Source: CAZNPL01 sp964574815 (GTDB taxonomy: Bacteria > Planctomycetota > Phycisphaerae > UBA1845). From it: 64,000 bases of DNA. The notes under the pieces were generated by a model that was not told the origin of the DNA, did no database searches, and worked only from the letters and a program-made list of their open reading frames with translations. The position numbers and the translations under genes were made by a program. Positions within the stretch are counted from its first letter, which is position 1; every line of letters begins with the position of its first letter. The stretch lies in NCBI GenBank assembly GCA_964574815.1, contig CAZNPL010000032.1, forward strand, positions 16,913 to 80,912. Direction: 5' to 3'. Of the stretch, positions 41,431 to 50,724 are shown piece after piece.

Positions 41431-43494
41431 ATGGACTGGGAACTGCCGAAAATCCGTAACATCGGCATCGCTGCGCACATCGACGCCGGCAAGACGACCA
41501 CAACGGAGCGGATGCTGTTCTACTCGGGCCGCACGCACCGAATGGGCGAAGTGGACGCGGGCACCACGACCACGGACTACGACGAGCAGGAGCAGCAGCG
41601 CGGCATCACGATCTTCTCGGCCGCTGTCACCTGTGCATGGAAGGGCTACACGATCAATCTGATCGACACGCCGGGGCACGTGGATTTCACGGCCGAGGTG
41701 GAACGGTCCCTCCGTGTCCTGGACGGGATGGTGGCCGTCTTCGACGCCAAAGAGGGCGTGGAAGCGCAGAGCGAGACCGTCTGGCGTCAGGCGAACAAGT
41801 ACCACGTTCCGCGCCTTTGCCTACTCAACAAGATGGACAAGCTGGGGGCCGATTTCTGGGGCGCGGTCCGTTCGATCCGGCAGCGCCTGGGCGCCAACCC
41901 CATGCCGCTGCAACTGCCGATCGGGGCGGAGGCCACGTTCGACGGCATGATCGACCTGATCACCATGCGGGAGGTCCACTTTGTCGAAGAGACGAAGGGC
42001 GCACGTTTTACCGAGTGCGACATCGCGCCGGAGCGGCTGGAGGAGGCCAATCGCCGCCGCCAGGAGCTGATCGAGGCAACCGCGGAGATGTCCGACGCCT
42101 TGATGGATAAGTATTTGAACGATAAATCGATTGACCCGGACGAGTTGAAGAGCGCCATTCGAAAGGCCACCATCGCGAATCAGGTACAGCCGGTGTTGTG
42201 CGCGTCGGCACTGCGGTACAAGGGTATTCAACGGTGTCTCGACGCCGTCTGCGATTACCTGCCGTCGCCCCTTGAGCTCCCGCCGGTGTCGGCCGTCACA
42301 CCGGACAAGAAGCCGAAGGTGATCCAGATCGGACCGCAGCCGGACGATCCGCTGGCAGCGCTGGTCTTCAAGGTTGTGGCCGAGAAGCCGCTGGATCTTT
42401 ACTACCTCCGCATTTATTCGGGAAAGCTAAAAGCCGGAACCCGCGTATTCAACCCCGCGACGAACCAGAAGGAGAACATCAGCCGCATTTACCGGATCTT
42501 CGCCAAGCGGCGTGACGTGCTCGATGTGGCCAGTGCGGGCGACATCGTGGCCGCGGTGGGGCTCAGGCACGCCCTGACGGGGCACACTTTGTGCGATGCC
42601 CGCCGCCCGGCGCTGCTGGAGGCGATCGAGTTTCCCGGAACGGTCATCAGCCGGTCGATTGAGCCACGCTCGTCACGCGACACCGAGAAGCTTGCCGCCG
42701 CTCTGCGGGCACTCCAGCGCCAGGACCCGACCTTCGACGCCCACATCGATGAGGAAACCGGCGAAATGCTGATCTCCGGAATGGGCGAGCTGCATCTCGA
42801 TGTCATCGTGAAGCGGCTTGAGACGAACATGCGGGTGGAGGTGAACGTCGGACGCCCCAGGGTGTCCTACCGGGAAACCGTTACGCAGGCGTGCGAGGGG
42901 CAGGGGCAGTTCATTCGTCAGATCGGCGGCCGGAACCACTTTGCCGTCGTTCGAATCCGACTTGAGCCGCTTGCTGCCGAGTTTCAGGAGACCGGGGGCC
43001 AGGGGCGTTTCATCAACGCCCTGGAGCCGGGGGCGATTCGCCCGGAGTTTGCCAAAGCGGTGGAGGAGGGCGTGCGCGAATCGGCGCTGAGTGGAATCGT
43101 CAACGGAAGCCGCGTGATCGACTGGCAGGTAACGTTAGTGGACGCGGAAGAGCACGAGGACGACAGCACGGAGATGGCGTTTGACAACGCCGGGCGGATG
43201 GCCTTTGAGAACGCGATGCGGGGGGCGGGGGCGATACTGCTGGAGCCGGTGATGAAGGTAGAGGTGGTGACCCCGGACGATTACTTCGGAATCGTCAACA
43301 GCGATTTGACGGCCCGGCGGGCGACCATTACCTCGGCGGACATTCGAGGGACGTACCGCGTCATCTTCGCGGAGGTGCCGTTGCGAGAGCTGTTCGGCTA
43401 TATGACGGATCTTCGCAGCCTGACGCAGGGGCGGGCGAATGCGAGTATGGAAATGTCGCACTACGCTCCGGCGCCGTCGACCGAGGTTGTTTGA
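41431..43494 (+). CDS. fusA: Elongation factor G
   Basis: The 687-residue GTPase translocates the ribosome. It shows G1 AHIDAGKT, switch I with QRGIT, G3 DTPGHVDF, G4 NKMDK, and the domain II-V arrangement ending in GYMTDLRSLTQGRANASMEMSHY. The switch I region, DAGTTTTDYDEQEQQRGITIF, differs slightly from E. coli (GAATMD), as in several planctomycete paralogues. Start at ATG 41431 follows GAAGG by about seven bases; GTG 41413 is an alternative. A duplicate tuf is not found after fusA, as in many bacteria. Confidence 0.93.
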   Translation: MDWELPKIRNIGIAAHIDAGKTTTTERMLFYSGRTHRMGEVDAGTTTTDYDEQEQQRGITIFSAAVTCAWKGYTINLIDTPGHVDFTAEVERSLRVLDGMVAVFDAKEGVEAQSETVWRQANKYHVPRLCLLNKMDKLGADFWGAVRSIRQRLGANPMPLQLPIGAEATFDGMIDLITMREVHFVEETKGARFTECDIAPERLEEANRRRQELIEATAEMSDALMDKYLNDKSIDPDELKSAIRKATIANQVQPVLCASALRYKGIQRCLDAVCDYLPSPLELPPVSAVTPDKKPKVIQIGPQPDDPLAALVFKVVAEKPLDLYYLRIYSGKLKAGTRVFNPATNQKENISRIYRIFAKRRDVLDVASAGDIVAAVGLRHALTGHTLCDARRPALLEAIEFPGTVISRSIEPRSSRDTEKLAAALRALQRQDPTFDAHIDEETGEMLISGMGELHLDVIVKRLETNMRVEVNVGRPRVSYRETVTQACEGQGQFIRQIGGRNHFAVVRIRLEPLAAEFQETGGQGRFINALEPGAIRPEFAKAVEEGVRESALSGIVNGSRVIDWQVTLVDAEEHEDDSTEMAFDNAGRMAFENAMRGAGAILLEPVMKVEVVTPDDYFGIVNSDLTARRATITSADIRGTYRVIFAEVPLRELFGYMTDLRSLTQGRANASMEMSHYAPAPSTEVV

Positions 43495-43580
43495 CCCATG
43501 TTTCCACAGTTACAACCGTACAGTGCTAATGAATACGCCGTTCGTCAAGTTTTTTCGCAGAAAATTGCCGGACGGCCTCA

Positions 43581-43608
43581 TTGACAACTTGGATTTCGTT
43601 CGTATGCT
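43581..43608 (+). promoter_or_regulatory. Putative promoter of the S10 operon
   Basis: A perfect TTGACA (43581-43586) and TATGCT (43603-43608) are separated by 16 bases, about 45 bases before rpsJ. It is well placed to drive the large S10-spc-alpha cluster. Confidence 0.6.
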
Positions 43609-43655
43609 TGCTGGACTCACGCTAGCGTGGTTCAACGGGTTGCCTGGGATTAGTG

Positions 43656-43967
43656 ATGCCGAACACGGAGCGGATTAGAATCCGGATGGAATCGTACGAT
43701 CCGGCGGCGCTGGAAGCGTCCGCCAAGGAGATCGTCGAGCATGCCAAGCGAAGCAGTTCGAAGGTGCTCGGGCCGATTCCACTTCCGACGCGGGTCGAAC
43801 GGTATACGGTGCTGCGTTCGCCCCATATTGACAAGAAGTCACGCGAGCAGTTTGAGATTCGCACGCATAAGCGGATCGTGGATATCTACGAACCCACCGC
43901 CCGAACAATCGAGTCGCTGAATCGGCTCGTGGTCCCTGCGGGCGTGTTTGTGAAGATCAAGGCGTAA
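43656..43967 (+). CDS. rpsJ: 30S ribosomal protein S10
   Basis: The 103-residue protein has IRIRMESYDPAALEASAKEIV, GPIPLPTRVERYTVLRSPH and KSREQFEIRTHKRIVDI, the S10/NusE pattern. It also joins NusB in antitermination. Start may be GTG 43653 or ATG 43656. Confidence 0.94.
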   Translation: MPNTERIRIRMESYDPAALEASAKEIVEHAKRSSSKVLGPIPLPTRVERYTVLRSPHIDKKSREQFEIRTHKRIVDIYEPTARTIESLNRLVVPAGVFVKIKA

Positions 43968-44106
43968 GCGGCAGCTTTCAGTCGTTAGGCGAAAACGGCG
44001 GACGTTCGCCGACTCTAGAACTACTGCTGACAGCATTCAGGGGTCGCACCCGACGCGTGCGGCCAAGTGGAAAGGCGATCTCGTCGCCGACGGGATCGGA
44101 ATTTGT

Positions 44107-44760
44107 GTGGCCATGATTCCCGCACTGCTGGGAACGAAGATCGGAATGACCCGCGTGTACGACGAGGCGGGCGCGGTGACGCCGGTCACCGTAGTCCAGG
44201 CCGGTCCGTGCACGGTGCTCCAGGTGCGAACGCCTGAGCACGACGGCTACCACGCCGTGCAGATGGGCTATCAGGACGCCAAGCCTGACCGCTCGACGAA
44301 GCCGCTCATTGGTCACGCGGCTCGTGCGGGTGCCGGACCGAAGCGTGTCGCACGCGAGCTGCGCCTTGAGTCAATGCCCGACCTGAGCCTTGGCGACGTG
44401 CTGACCGTCGAGGTCTTTGCCGATGGCGTCGAGTACGTCGACGTCGCCGGAACGACCAAGGGGCGTGGTTACTCCGGCGTGATGCGCCGCCACGGTTTCG
44501 CGGGACAGCCTCGCTCGCACGGCGTCGAGCGCAAGCACCGCTCGCCGGGCAGCATCGGGGGCCACACGAACATCGGCCTCGGTCGCAGCGTCAAAAAGGG
44601 CAAGAAGATGGCCGGTCATTGGGGTCACGATCGACAAACGGTCCGCAACCTGAGACTGGTCGGCGTTGATACGGAAAACCAGTGCTTGTTGATCAAGGGG
44701 AGCCTCCCGGGACCGAACGGGGGGCTCGTTTTCGTTCGTAAGGCCAAGACGAAGGGGTAG
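44107..44760 (+). CDS. rplC: 50S ribosomal protein L3
   Basis: The 217-residue protein begins with LLGTKIGMTRVYDEAG and contains the loop GVMRRHGFAGQPRSHG...KHRSPGSIG that reaches the peptidyl transferase centre. Start could be GTG 44107 or ATG 44113. An untranslated 139-base gap after rpsJ holds no gene. Confidence 0.94.
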   Translation: MAMIPALLGTKIGMTRVYDEAGAVTPVTVVQAGPCTVLQVRTPEHDGYHAVQMGYQDAKPDRSTKPLIGHAARAGAGPKRVARELRLESMPDLSLGDVLTVEVFADGVEYVDVAGTTKGRGYSGVMRRHGFAGQPRSHGVERKHRSPGSIGGHTNIGLGRSVKKGKKMAGHWGHDRQTVRNLRLVGVDTENQCLLIKGSLPGPNGGLVFVRKAKTKG

Positions 44761-44766
44761 CGCCGC

Positions 44767-45417
44767 ATGCTGGCGATCCCGGTATATGACAGTCAGGGCA
44801 AACCCGCGGGCGAGGTCGAGATCGACCCTGAGGTGCTTGGTGGCGAGGTCCGCACGAAACTGCTCAAGCAGGCGATCGTGATGTACCAGGCCAATCGCCG
44901 CCAGAACACCAGCGCGACCAAGAGCCGGGGAATGGTGGAGGGCTCGACGCGGAAGCTCTACCGCCAGAAGGGCACTGGTAACGCCCGAATGGGGACGCGC
45001 CGCACGAACATTCGTCGAGGCGGCGGCGTGGCCTTTGCCAAGGGTGCCCAGAATTACACCCAGGCAATGAACAAGAAGATGCGTCGCCTGGCCAGAAACA
45101 ACGCCATCCTGGCGAAGATCACGAGTCAGGATGCGTTGGTGCTCGAGTCACTGGAGATGGAGGCGCCGAATACCAAGCGGCTGGCCACGTTGATGCGGTC
45201 GGTCGGAGCGGAGCGGGGAGCGGTGCTTGCGCTCGATCAGGCGGATCGCGCGGTCGTGCTCTCGGGGCGAAACATCCCCAAGACGGACGTTCGTCCGCTG
45301 GCTGACCTGAACGCTTACGACATCCTGAGACGCAGGAAACTCGTGATGACGAAGCAGGCGTTCAACGTCTTGGCCCGTGATCCGCAACGGCTGCGGGCGG
45401 AGGCCGAGGTGTCGTAG
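44767..45417 (+). CDS. rplD: 50S ribosomal protein L4
   Basis: The 216-residue protein contains the L4 pattern: NRRQNTSATKSRGMVEGSTRK, YRQKGTGNARMGTRRTN and GGGVAFAKGAQNYTQAMNKK, the internal loop that lines the exit tunnel. It starts 6 bases after rplC and is followed by rplW. Confidence 0.95.
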   Translation: MLAIPVYDSQGKPAGEVEIDPEVLGGEVRTKLLKQAIVMYQANRRQNTSATKSRGMVEGSTRKLYRQKGTGNARMGTRRTNIRRGGGVAFAKGAQNYTQAMNKKMRRLARNNAILAKITSQDALVLESLEMEAPNTKRLATLMRSVGAERGAVLALDQADRAVVLSGRNIPKTDVRPLADLNAYDILRRRKLVMTKQAFNVLARDPQRLRAEAEVS

Positions 45418-45428
45418 GAGCAGCCCGC

Positions 45429-45740
45429 ATGGATATCTACCACACGATCGTCAAGCCGCTGGTAACCGAGAAGGGCACGCATCAGGCTTCGCTCTCGCAT
45501 TCGGCCACCCGGTCGATGGCGGCTCGGGGCGGGTCGTTCACCTTCGAGGTGCACCCGGACGCGACGAAGCCGATGATCAAGCAGGCGATCGAGAAGATTT
45601 ACAGCGTGAAGGTGCTGTCGGTTCGGACGGCGAATCGTCGCGGGAAGGCTCGCCGGGTGCGCACGAGCATCGGCATGACGGCAGGTTGGAAGAAGGCCGT
45701 CGTCACGCTGGACGCGGATTCGCATATAGATTTGTTCTAA
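45429..45740 (+). CDS. rplW: 50S ribosomal protein L23
   Basis: The 103-residue protein has KPLVTEKGTHQASL at the start and FEVHPDATKPMIKQAIEKIYSVKVL, with the tunnel-exit loop TANRRGKARRVR. It is the docking site for SRP and trigger factor. An insert (SHSATRSMAARGG, about 18-30) lengthens the N-terminal strand region relative to most homologues. Confidence 0.93.
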   Translation: MDIYHTIVKPLVTEKGTHQASLSHSATRSMAARGGSFTFEVHPDATKPMIKQAIEKIYSVKVLSVRTANRRGKARRVRTSIGMTAGWKKAVVTLDADSHIDLF

Positions 45741-45797
45741 GAGTGAAACATGAGGCCTCGCACATCGAGGCCACATTGCTGAGTTGACGCGATCATC

Positions 45798-46643
45798 ATG
45801 GGTTTGCGACCTTACAAACCGACTTCGCCGGGCCGCCGGCACGCGTTGGTGAACGATTTCGGCGAGCTGACGGACAAGCGGAAGCGGCCGGAGAAATCGC
45901 TTCTGGAGCGGCTGGTGCGCAAAGGCGGTCGCAACCATCACGGCAAGATAACGGCATGGCACCGGGGCGGCGGCGCGCGCAGGCTCTACCGCCGGATCGA
46001 CTTCAAGCGGAACAAAGATGGTCTGCGGGCGACCGTGGAGGCCATCGAATACGATCCGAACCGCTCGTGTCACATTGCCCTGTTGGAATATGAGGACGGC
46101 GAGAAGCGGTACATCCTCGCCCCCGTGGGCATGTCCGCCGGCGATGTGCTCGAAAGCGGAGCGCGCGTCGAGCCGAAAGTGGGCAATGCGATGCCCCTCA
46201 AGAGTATTCCGACCGGCATGGATGTGCATAACATCGAGATGCACGCCGGGCAGGGCGGCAAGCTGGTTCGCAGCGCCGGATCGTCGGCGCGCTTACTCGC
46301 CCGCGAGGGCGATTGGGCGACGCTGGTCATGCCGTCGGGCGAGATGCGCCAGATCCGCGTCGAATGTCGCGCCACCATTGGGCAATTGGGCAATACCGAC
46401 CATGCCAACCGCTCCATCGGCAAGGCCGGCACCAAGCGGCACATGGGCCGGCGCCCGCGCGTGCGTGGTACGGCCATGAATCCGGTGGCCCACCCCCTGG
46501 GTGGGGGCGAGGGCCGCAGCCACGGCGGACGGCACCCCTGCAGCCCCTGGGGGAAGCCAGCCAAAGGTGGCAAGACACGAAACCCTCGCAAGGTGTCGAG
46601 TTCGCGCATTCTGCGGCGGCGGAAGCCGAAACGGCTCGGCTAG
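45798..46643 (+). CDS. rplB: 50S ribosomal protein L2
   Basis: The 281-residue protein shows the L2 landmarks: RPYKPTSPGRRH, GRNHHGKITAWHRGGGARRL, YEDGEKRYILAPVGM, and the C-terminal GTAMNPVAHPLGGGEGRSHGG with the conserved His near the peptidyl transferase centre. It precedes a 166-base gap before rpsS. Confidence 0.96.
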   Translation: MGLRPYKPTSPGRRHALVNDFGELTDKRKRPEKSLLERLVRKGGRNHHGKITAWHRGGGARRLYRRIDFKRNKDGLRATVEAIEYDPNRSCHIALLEYEDGEKRYILAPVGMSAGDVLESGARVEPKVGNAMPLKSIPTGMDVHNIEMHAGQGGKLVRSAGSSARLLAREGDWATLVMPSGEMRQIRVECRATIGQLGNTDHANRSIGKAGTKRHMGRRPRVRGTAMNPVAHPLGGGEGRSHGGRHPCSPWGKPAKGGKTRNPRKVSSSRILRRRKPKRLG

Positions 46644-46809
46644 CGACGGGCGACGCGGCGATCGGCGTTTCGCGCCGATGCGGCCGCAGCGGACCGAGCC
46701 GCAGGATGTGTGGGCGGTCGTACCACGAGGAAATGGTAATTGTGGCGGTGTCTTGGTCATCGCCGGGTTGATTGGAACATGTGGGGCGGGAATAACGAGC
46801 TTCGTTGAA

Positions 46810-47079
46810 ATGTCACGATCTCAGAAGAAAGGTCCGTTCGTCGACGAGAAACTGTACCGGAAGGTGATGGAGGCCAAGGCGGCCGGCGGCAACGTTCCGG
46901 TCCGGACCTGGTCGCGGCGATGCACGATCGTGCCTGAGTTCGTGGGGCAGAAGTTCGAGGTTCACAACGGGAACAAGTTCGTGCCGCTTTTCGTGACCGA
47001 GGACATGGTGGGGCACAAACTGGGCGAGTTCAGCCCCTCGCGGACGTTCAAGGGCCACACGACCAAAGGCAGGAGGTAG
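46810..47079 (+). CDS. rpsS: 30S ribosomal protein S19
   Basis: The 89-residue protein has SRSQKKGPFVDEKLY at the start and RRCTIVPEFVGQKFEVHNGNKFVPL and GHKLGEFSPSRTFKGHT, the S19 pattern. It binds 16S rRNA in the head of the small subunit with S13. Confidence 0.95.
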   Translation: MSRSQKKGPFVDEKLYRKVMEAKAAGGNVPVRTWSRRCTIVPEFVGQKFEVHNGNKFVPLFVTEDMVGHKLGEFSPSRTFKGHTTKGRR

Positions 47080-47114
47080 TCGCCTCCCAGCGTGCTCTGG
47101 AGGGCGGGTGACAC

Positions 47115-47468
47115 ATGGCGGAAGCACTGGCGTTGACTCAAGGCTGGATTGCCAAGCATCGCTTCGCGCGAATCGCACCGCGCAAGGCGCGCCGCGTCAT
47201 GGCGACGATTCGTGGTCGCGATTGCAACGAGGCGATGGCGATTCTGCGTTTCAATCCGCAGCGGTCTTCAGGCATGATTTCCGACGTTCTCAAGTCGGCG
47301 ATGGCCAATGCCAACGAACAGGAGGCCGACATGTCGCGCCTGTATGTCATCGAGGCCCGGGTCGATGAGGGGCCGATCATGAAGCGCTGGCGTCCCAAGG
47401 ACCGGGGGCGGGCCCATCCCATTAACAAGCGGACGAGCCACTTGATCGTACGCGTAGCGGAGCGTTGA
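47115..47468 (+). CDS. rplV: 50S ribosomal protein L22
   Basis: The 117-residue protein has ARIAPRKARRVMATIRGRDC, then the loop MSRLYVIEARVDEGPIMKRW and RPKDRGRAHPINKRTSHL, the tunnel-lining beta hairpin. The ATG has GGAGGG upstream. The next gene starts one base after its stop. Confidence 0.95.
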   Translation: MAEALALTQGWIAKHRFARIAPRKARRVMATIRGRDCNEAMAILRFNPQRSSGMISDVLKSAMANANEQEADMSRLYVIEARVDEGPIMKRWRPKDRGRAHPINKRTSHLIVRVAER

Positions 47469-47469
47469 C

Positions 47470-48174
47470 GTGGGACAGAAAGTCAATCCACACGGATTTC
47501 GGGTGGGGATCACGGAGGACTGGTCGTCGCGCTGGTACGCACCGAAGGCGGCGTATGGCGAATTCCTCGTGGAGGATGACAGGATCCGCGAGTACGTCGA
47601 TCGCTACCTGAATCGGCGCCCGCCGTATGCGGCGGTCGCCCGAGTCGAGATCGAGCGGACCCGAAACGAGGTCAAGGTCGTGCTGCACACCGCCCGTCCG
47701 GGTCTGGTGATCGGGCCCAAAGGGGCGGAAGTCGACAAGCTCAAGGACGCGCTCGAGGACCTGATCGACCGCAAGGTGAGCGTCAACATCATCGAGATCA
47801 AGGCGCCGGATCTCGACGCCCAACTGGTCGCCGATTCGATCGCCGAGCAGTTGAAGAAGCGCGGCAGTTTCAGGCGCGTCCTCAAGCAGCGTTGCGACGC
47901 GGCGATGGCCGCCGGCGCCAAGGGCATCAAGATCAAGATCGGCGGGCGCCTGGGCGGCGCGGAGATGGCCCGGCGGGAGACGCAAATTCGCGGATCGATC
48001 CCGCTGCACACGCTGCAGGCACACGTGGATTACGGTTTCGCCGAGTCGTACACGACGTACGGTGCGATTGGCATCAAGGTTTGGATGTACCTCGGCCACT
48101 ACGGCGAGGAGGCGGTTGAAGCGGTTCGCGAGACCGGGCGCCGCCCACGCGAGCGGCGGATGAAGCGGGCCTAG
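47470..48174 (+). CDS. rpsC: 30S ribosomal protein S3
   Basis: The 234-residue protein begins GQKVNPHGFRVGI and has the KH domain with PGLVIGPKGAEVDKL, then the C-terminal domain with GGRLGGAEMARRE and the typical LHTLQAHVDYGFAESYTTYGAIG segment. It starts at GTG, one base after rplV. It takes part in mRNA entry. Confidence 0.95.
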   Translation: MGQKVNPHGFRVGITEDWSSRWYAPKAAYGEFLVEDDRIREYVDRYLNRRPPYAAVARVEIERTRNEVKVVLHTARPGLVIGPKGAEVDKLKDALEDLIDRKVSVNIIEIKAPDLDAQLVADSIAEQLKKRGSFRRVLKQRCDAAMAAGAKGIKIKIGGRLGGAEMARRETQIRGSIPLHTLQAHVDYGFAESYTTYGAIGIKVWMYLGHYGEEAVEAVRETGRRPRERRMKRA

Positions 48175-48246
48175 CCGCGCCGGCGACACGACGGGAATAC
48201 GGTCGGGCGGCGGCCGAGATCGGGACACCGCCCGGGAGAGAACGAT

Positions 48247-48666
48247 ATGCCTCAGATGCCCAAACGGGTGAAGTTCCGCAAGAGCCAGCGCGGCCGGATC
48301 CGGCCGCGGGCAACGCGGGCGAACACCGTCGCTTTTGGCGACTACGGCTTGCAGGCGCTGGCGCCGGGCTGGATCACGGCGCGGCAGATTGAGGCTGGCC
48401 GTGTGGCCGCGACGCACTTTCTGCATCGCGAAGGCAAGGTGTATCTGCGGATTTTCCCGCACAAGTCGATCTCGGCCAAGCCGCTGGAAACCCGTATGGG
48501 AAAGGGCAAGGGCGAGCCGGCGCACTGGGTGGCCTGCGTCCGCGAAGGGACCATCCTGTACGAAGTGGGGGGCATCGAGGAAGAGGTGGCCCGGGAGGCG
48601 ATGACGCGTGTCGCGGCCAAGATGCCGTGCCGTTGCCGTTTCGTCTCGCGCCGGCACGGTCTGTAG
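48247..48666 (+). CDS. rplP: 50S ribosomal protein L16
   Basis: The 139-residue protein has MPKRVKFRKSQRGRIR, FGDYGLQALAPGWITARQIEA and MGKGKGEPAHWVACV, the L16 pattern near the A-site tRNA. Confidence 0.95.
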   Translation: MPQMPKRVKFRKSQRGRIRPRATRANTVAFGDYGLQALAPGWITARQIEAGRVAATHFLHREGKVYLRIFPHKSISAKPLETRMGKGKGEPAHWVACVREGTILYEVGGIEEEVAREAMTRVAAKMPCRCRFVSRRHGL

Positions 48667-48686
48667 GATTTGGAGGAAACCGAGCC

Positions 48687-48944
48687 GTGAAGATCGGAGA
48701 GGTTCGCCAGATGAGCACCGAAGAGCTGCACGCCGAGCTGGATACGCAGCGGCGGCGCTTGTTCGATCTGCGTGCACAGGCGGTCACGGAGAAGCTGGCC
48801 AACCCAAACCTGGTGACGCAGACGAAGCGGGACATCGCTCGGATTTTCACGGTTCTGAGGGAGCGCGGCGAGACGGAGGTGGAGCAGCGGCTGCATCAGT
48901 CGGAGGCGATGGCGGTGCGGCGAAGTGCGGGCGGAGGACGCTGA
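48687..48944 (+). CDS. rpmC: 50S ribosomal protein L29
   Basis: The 85-residue protein starts at GTG with GGAGG ten bases upstream. It has KIGEVRQMSTEELHAELD, LFDLRAQAVTEKLANPN and KRDIARIFTVLRE, the two-helix L29 pattern. A Ser/Ala/Gly tail lengthens it beyond the usual 65-70. Confidence 0.92.
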   Translation: MKIGEVRQMSTEELHAELDTQRRRLFDLRAQAVTEKLANPNLVTQTKRDIARIFTVLRERGETEVEQRLHQSEAMAVRRSAGGGR

Positions 48945-48988
48945 CGGCCGCCGGGCGTTTTATGACTTCGGGAGACGGTTGACGGAAC

Positions 48989-49273
48989 ATGGCAGACGTC
49001 ACGACGAGCGAACGAGTGAGCCGGACACGGAATCCGCGGCCGATGCGGGTCGGGATCGTCACGTCCGACAAGGGCGACAAGAGCATTCGCGTTGAATGCC
49101 GTTATCTGGTGAGGAACCGCAAATACGGCAAGTACATGCGTCGCCGTACGATGGTGCACGCTCATGATGAAAAGAACGAGGCAGCCGTGGGCGATCGGGT
49201 CGAGGTGATGGCCTGTCGTCCAATGTCCAAGTTGAAGCACTGGCGGCTTGTGCGGGTGCTCGAGCGGGCTTGA
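48989..49273 (+). CDS. rpsQ: 30S ribosomal protein S17
   Basis: The 94-residue protein has MRVGIVTSDKGDKSIRVE, then RKYGKYMRRRTMVHAHDEKN and VGDRVEVMACRPMSKLKHWRL, the S17 OB-fold pattern. An N-terminal tail of about 18 residues (ADVTTSERVSRTRNP) is extra. Confidence 0.94.
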   Translation: MADVTTSERVSRTRNPRPMRVGIVTSDKGDKSIRVECRYLVRNRKYGKYMRRRTMVHAHDEKNEAAVGDRVEVMACRPMSKLKHWRLVRVLERA

Positions 49274-49312
49274 GAGGCGCAGAGATCGGGCGGGTAGTCG
49301 AGGAAAACGGTC

Positions 49313-49729
49313 GTGATCCAGATGCAGACCATGGTGGATGTGGCGGACAACACCGGCGCCAAAGAGGCGCAGGTGATCACCGTCCTCGGCGGAAGCACGG
49401 CGCGCAAACGAAATCGTACGCTCAAGACCGCGAATGTCGGCGACATCGTGGTGGTGACGGTGAAGCGAGCCCTGGCGAACAGCGATTTCTCCGGCGGCTC
49501 GAACCGAAAGGAGCGATCGAGTCGTCGCAAGGCCCGGGCCGTGGTGGTGCGGGCGCGGCGCGCGACGCGGCGTCAGGACGGGAGCTACGTGCGCTTCGAC
49601 AGCAACGCCGTGGTTCTTCTGGACGCGAATAACGAGCCCCGGGGCACGCGTATTTTCGGCGCCGTCGCCCGGGAGCTGCGCGAGCGAGGTTTCATGAAGA
49701 TCATCTCGCTCGCGGAAGAGGTGGTATAG
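49313..49729 (+). CDS. rplN: 50S ribosomal protein L14, expanded
   Basis: The 138-residue protein starts at GTG and begins IQMQTMVDVADNTGAKEA. It shows RGTRIFGAVARELRERGFMKIISLAEEV at the end, as L14 does. It is about 15 residues longer than E. coli L14 (123): an extra segment of about 7 residues in KRNRTLKTAN and an extra 9 in NSDFSGGSNRKERSSRR. L14 contacts 16S rRNA across the subunit interface. Confidence 0.94.
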   Translation: MIQMQTMVDVADNTGAKEAQVITVLGGSTARKRNRTLKTANVGDIVVVTVKRALANSDFSGGSNRKERSSRRKARAVVVRARRATRRQDGSYVRFDSNAVVLLDANNEPRGTRIFGAVARELRERGFMKIISLAEEVV

Positions 49730-49753
49730 GCCGGATTCGGCGAGTGTAATCCG

Positions 49754-50110
49754 ATGGCTAGCAAAGTTCGTCGCGGCGATGTCGTTCAGGTGATCCGGGG
49801 AGATCACAAGGGTGCCCGAGGTAAAGTGCTGCGCGTGGACCACGCACGCGACATGGTCTACGTGGAGGGCGTTAACATCGTCTACCGCCACGTGAGGCCG
49901 ACGCGGCGAAACCCGCAGGGAGGACGCATCCAGAAGGAGGCGCCGATTCACGTCTCCAACGTATTGCCCTACGACTCGAAAGCAGGCCGGGGGTTGCGGG
50001 TGCGATTCGAAGTGGAGCGCGGCCCGGACGGCAAGGTAGCCGAGAAGCGGCGCGTGACCACAGCGGGGACGGTGCTCAGCGTGGTAACGAGAACGACCGA
50101 ATCGCAGTGA
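49754..50110 (+). CDS. rplX: 50S ribosomal protein L24
   Basis: The 118-residue protein has the KOW motif VRRGDVVQVIRGDHKGARGKV and VEGVNIVYRHVRP, with IQKEAPIHVSNVLPYD. It is one of the first proteins to bind 23S rRNA. A C-terminal VTRTTESQ tail is extra. Confidence 0.94.
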   Translation: MASKVRRGDVVQVIRGDHKGARGKVLRVDHARDMVYVEGVNIVYRHVRPTRRNPQGGRIQKEAPIHVSNVLPYDSKAGRGLRVRFEVERGPDGKVAEKRRVTTAGTVLSVVTRTTESQ

Positions 50111-50163
50111 TGACAGCGCAGCAGGTGACGCAGCCGAACGAGTGAATCCGCGGAGCAGCGGCG

Positions 50164-50724
50164 ATGGCACGCCTGATGAGACAGTATTTCGACGGAATCC
50201 GGGACGAGCTGTCACGGGATCTCGAGGTGGAGAACCTCCTGGCCGTGCCGCGGCTCCACAAGGTCGTGATTTCGATGGGGCTGGGCAAGGCGATTCAGGA
50301 GAAAAAGCGGCTGGAAGCGGCCGTGAACGACCTGAGCGTGATCGCCGGGCAGAGGCCGGCGGTCTGCAAGGCCAAGAAGAGCGTATCGAACTTCAAGGTC
50401 CGCCAGGGCTACGAGATCGGATGCAAGGTGACGCTTCGTGGCCGGCGGATGTACGAATTCGTGGATCGTCTGATCAACCTGGCGGTTCCTCGAATGCGCG
50501 ACTTCCGTGGGCTGAGCACGACGAGTTTCGACGGGCGGGGCAACTACTCGATGGGCGTGCCCGATCAGACGATCTTCCCGGAGATCGACATCGACAAGGT
50601 TGAGTTTCAGCAGGGCATGAACATCACGTTCGTGACGACGGCCCGAAACGACGAACAGTGCCGTCAATTGCTGACCAAGTTGGGAATGCCGTTTCGGCGT
50701 ACCGAGGAGGCGAGTGGGAATTAA
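50164..50724 (+). CDS. rplE: 50S ribosomal protein L5
   Basis: The 186-residue protein contains LHKVVISMGLGKAI, GQRPAVCKAKKSVSNFKVR, YEFVDRLINLAVPRMRDFRG and DGRGNYSMGVPDQTIFPEI, the L5 pattern for 5S rRNA binding. Its stop overlaps the start of S14 (TAATG). Confidence 0.95.
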   Translation: MARLMRQYFDGIRDELSRDLEVENLLAVPRLHKVVISMGLGKAIQEKKRLEAAVNDLSVIAGQRPAVCKAKKSVSNFKVRQGYEIGCKVTLRGRRMYEFVDRLINLAVPRMRDFRGLSTTSFDGRGNYSMGVPDQTIFPEIDIDKVEFQQGMNITFVTTARNDEQCRQLLTKLGMPFRRTEEASGN

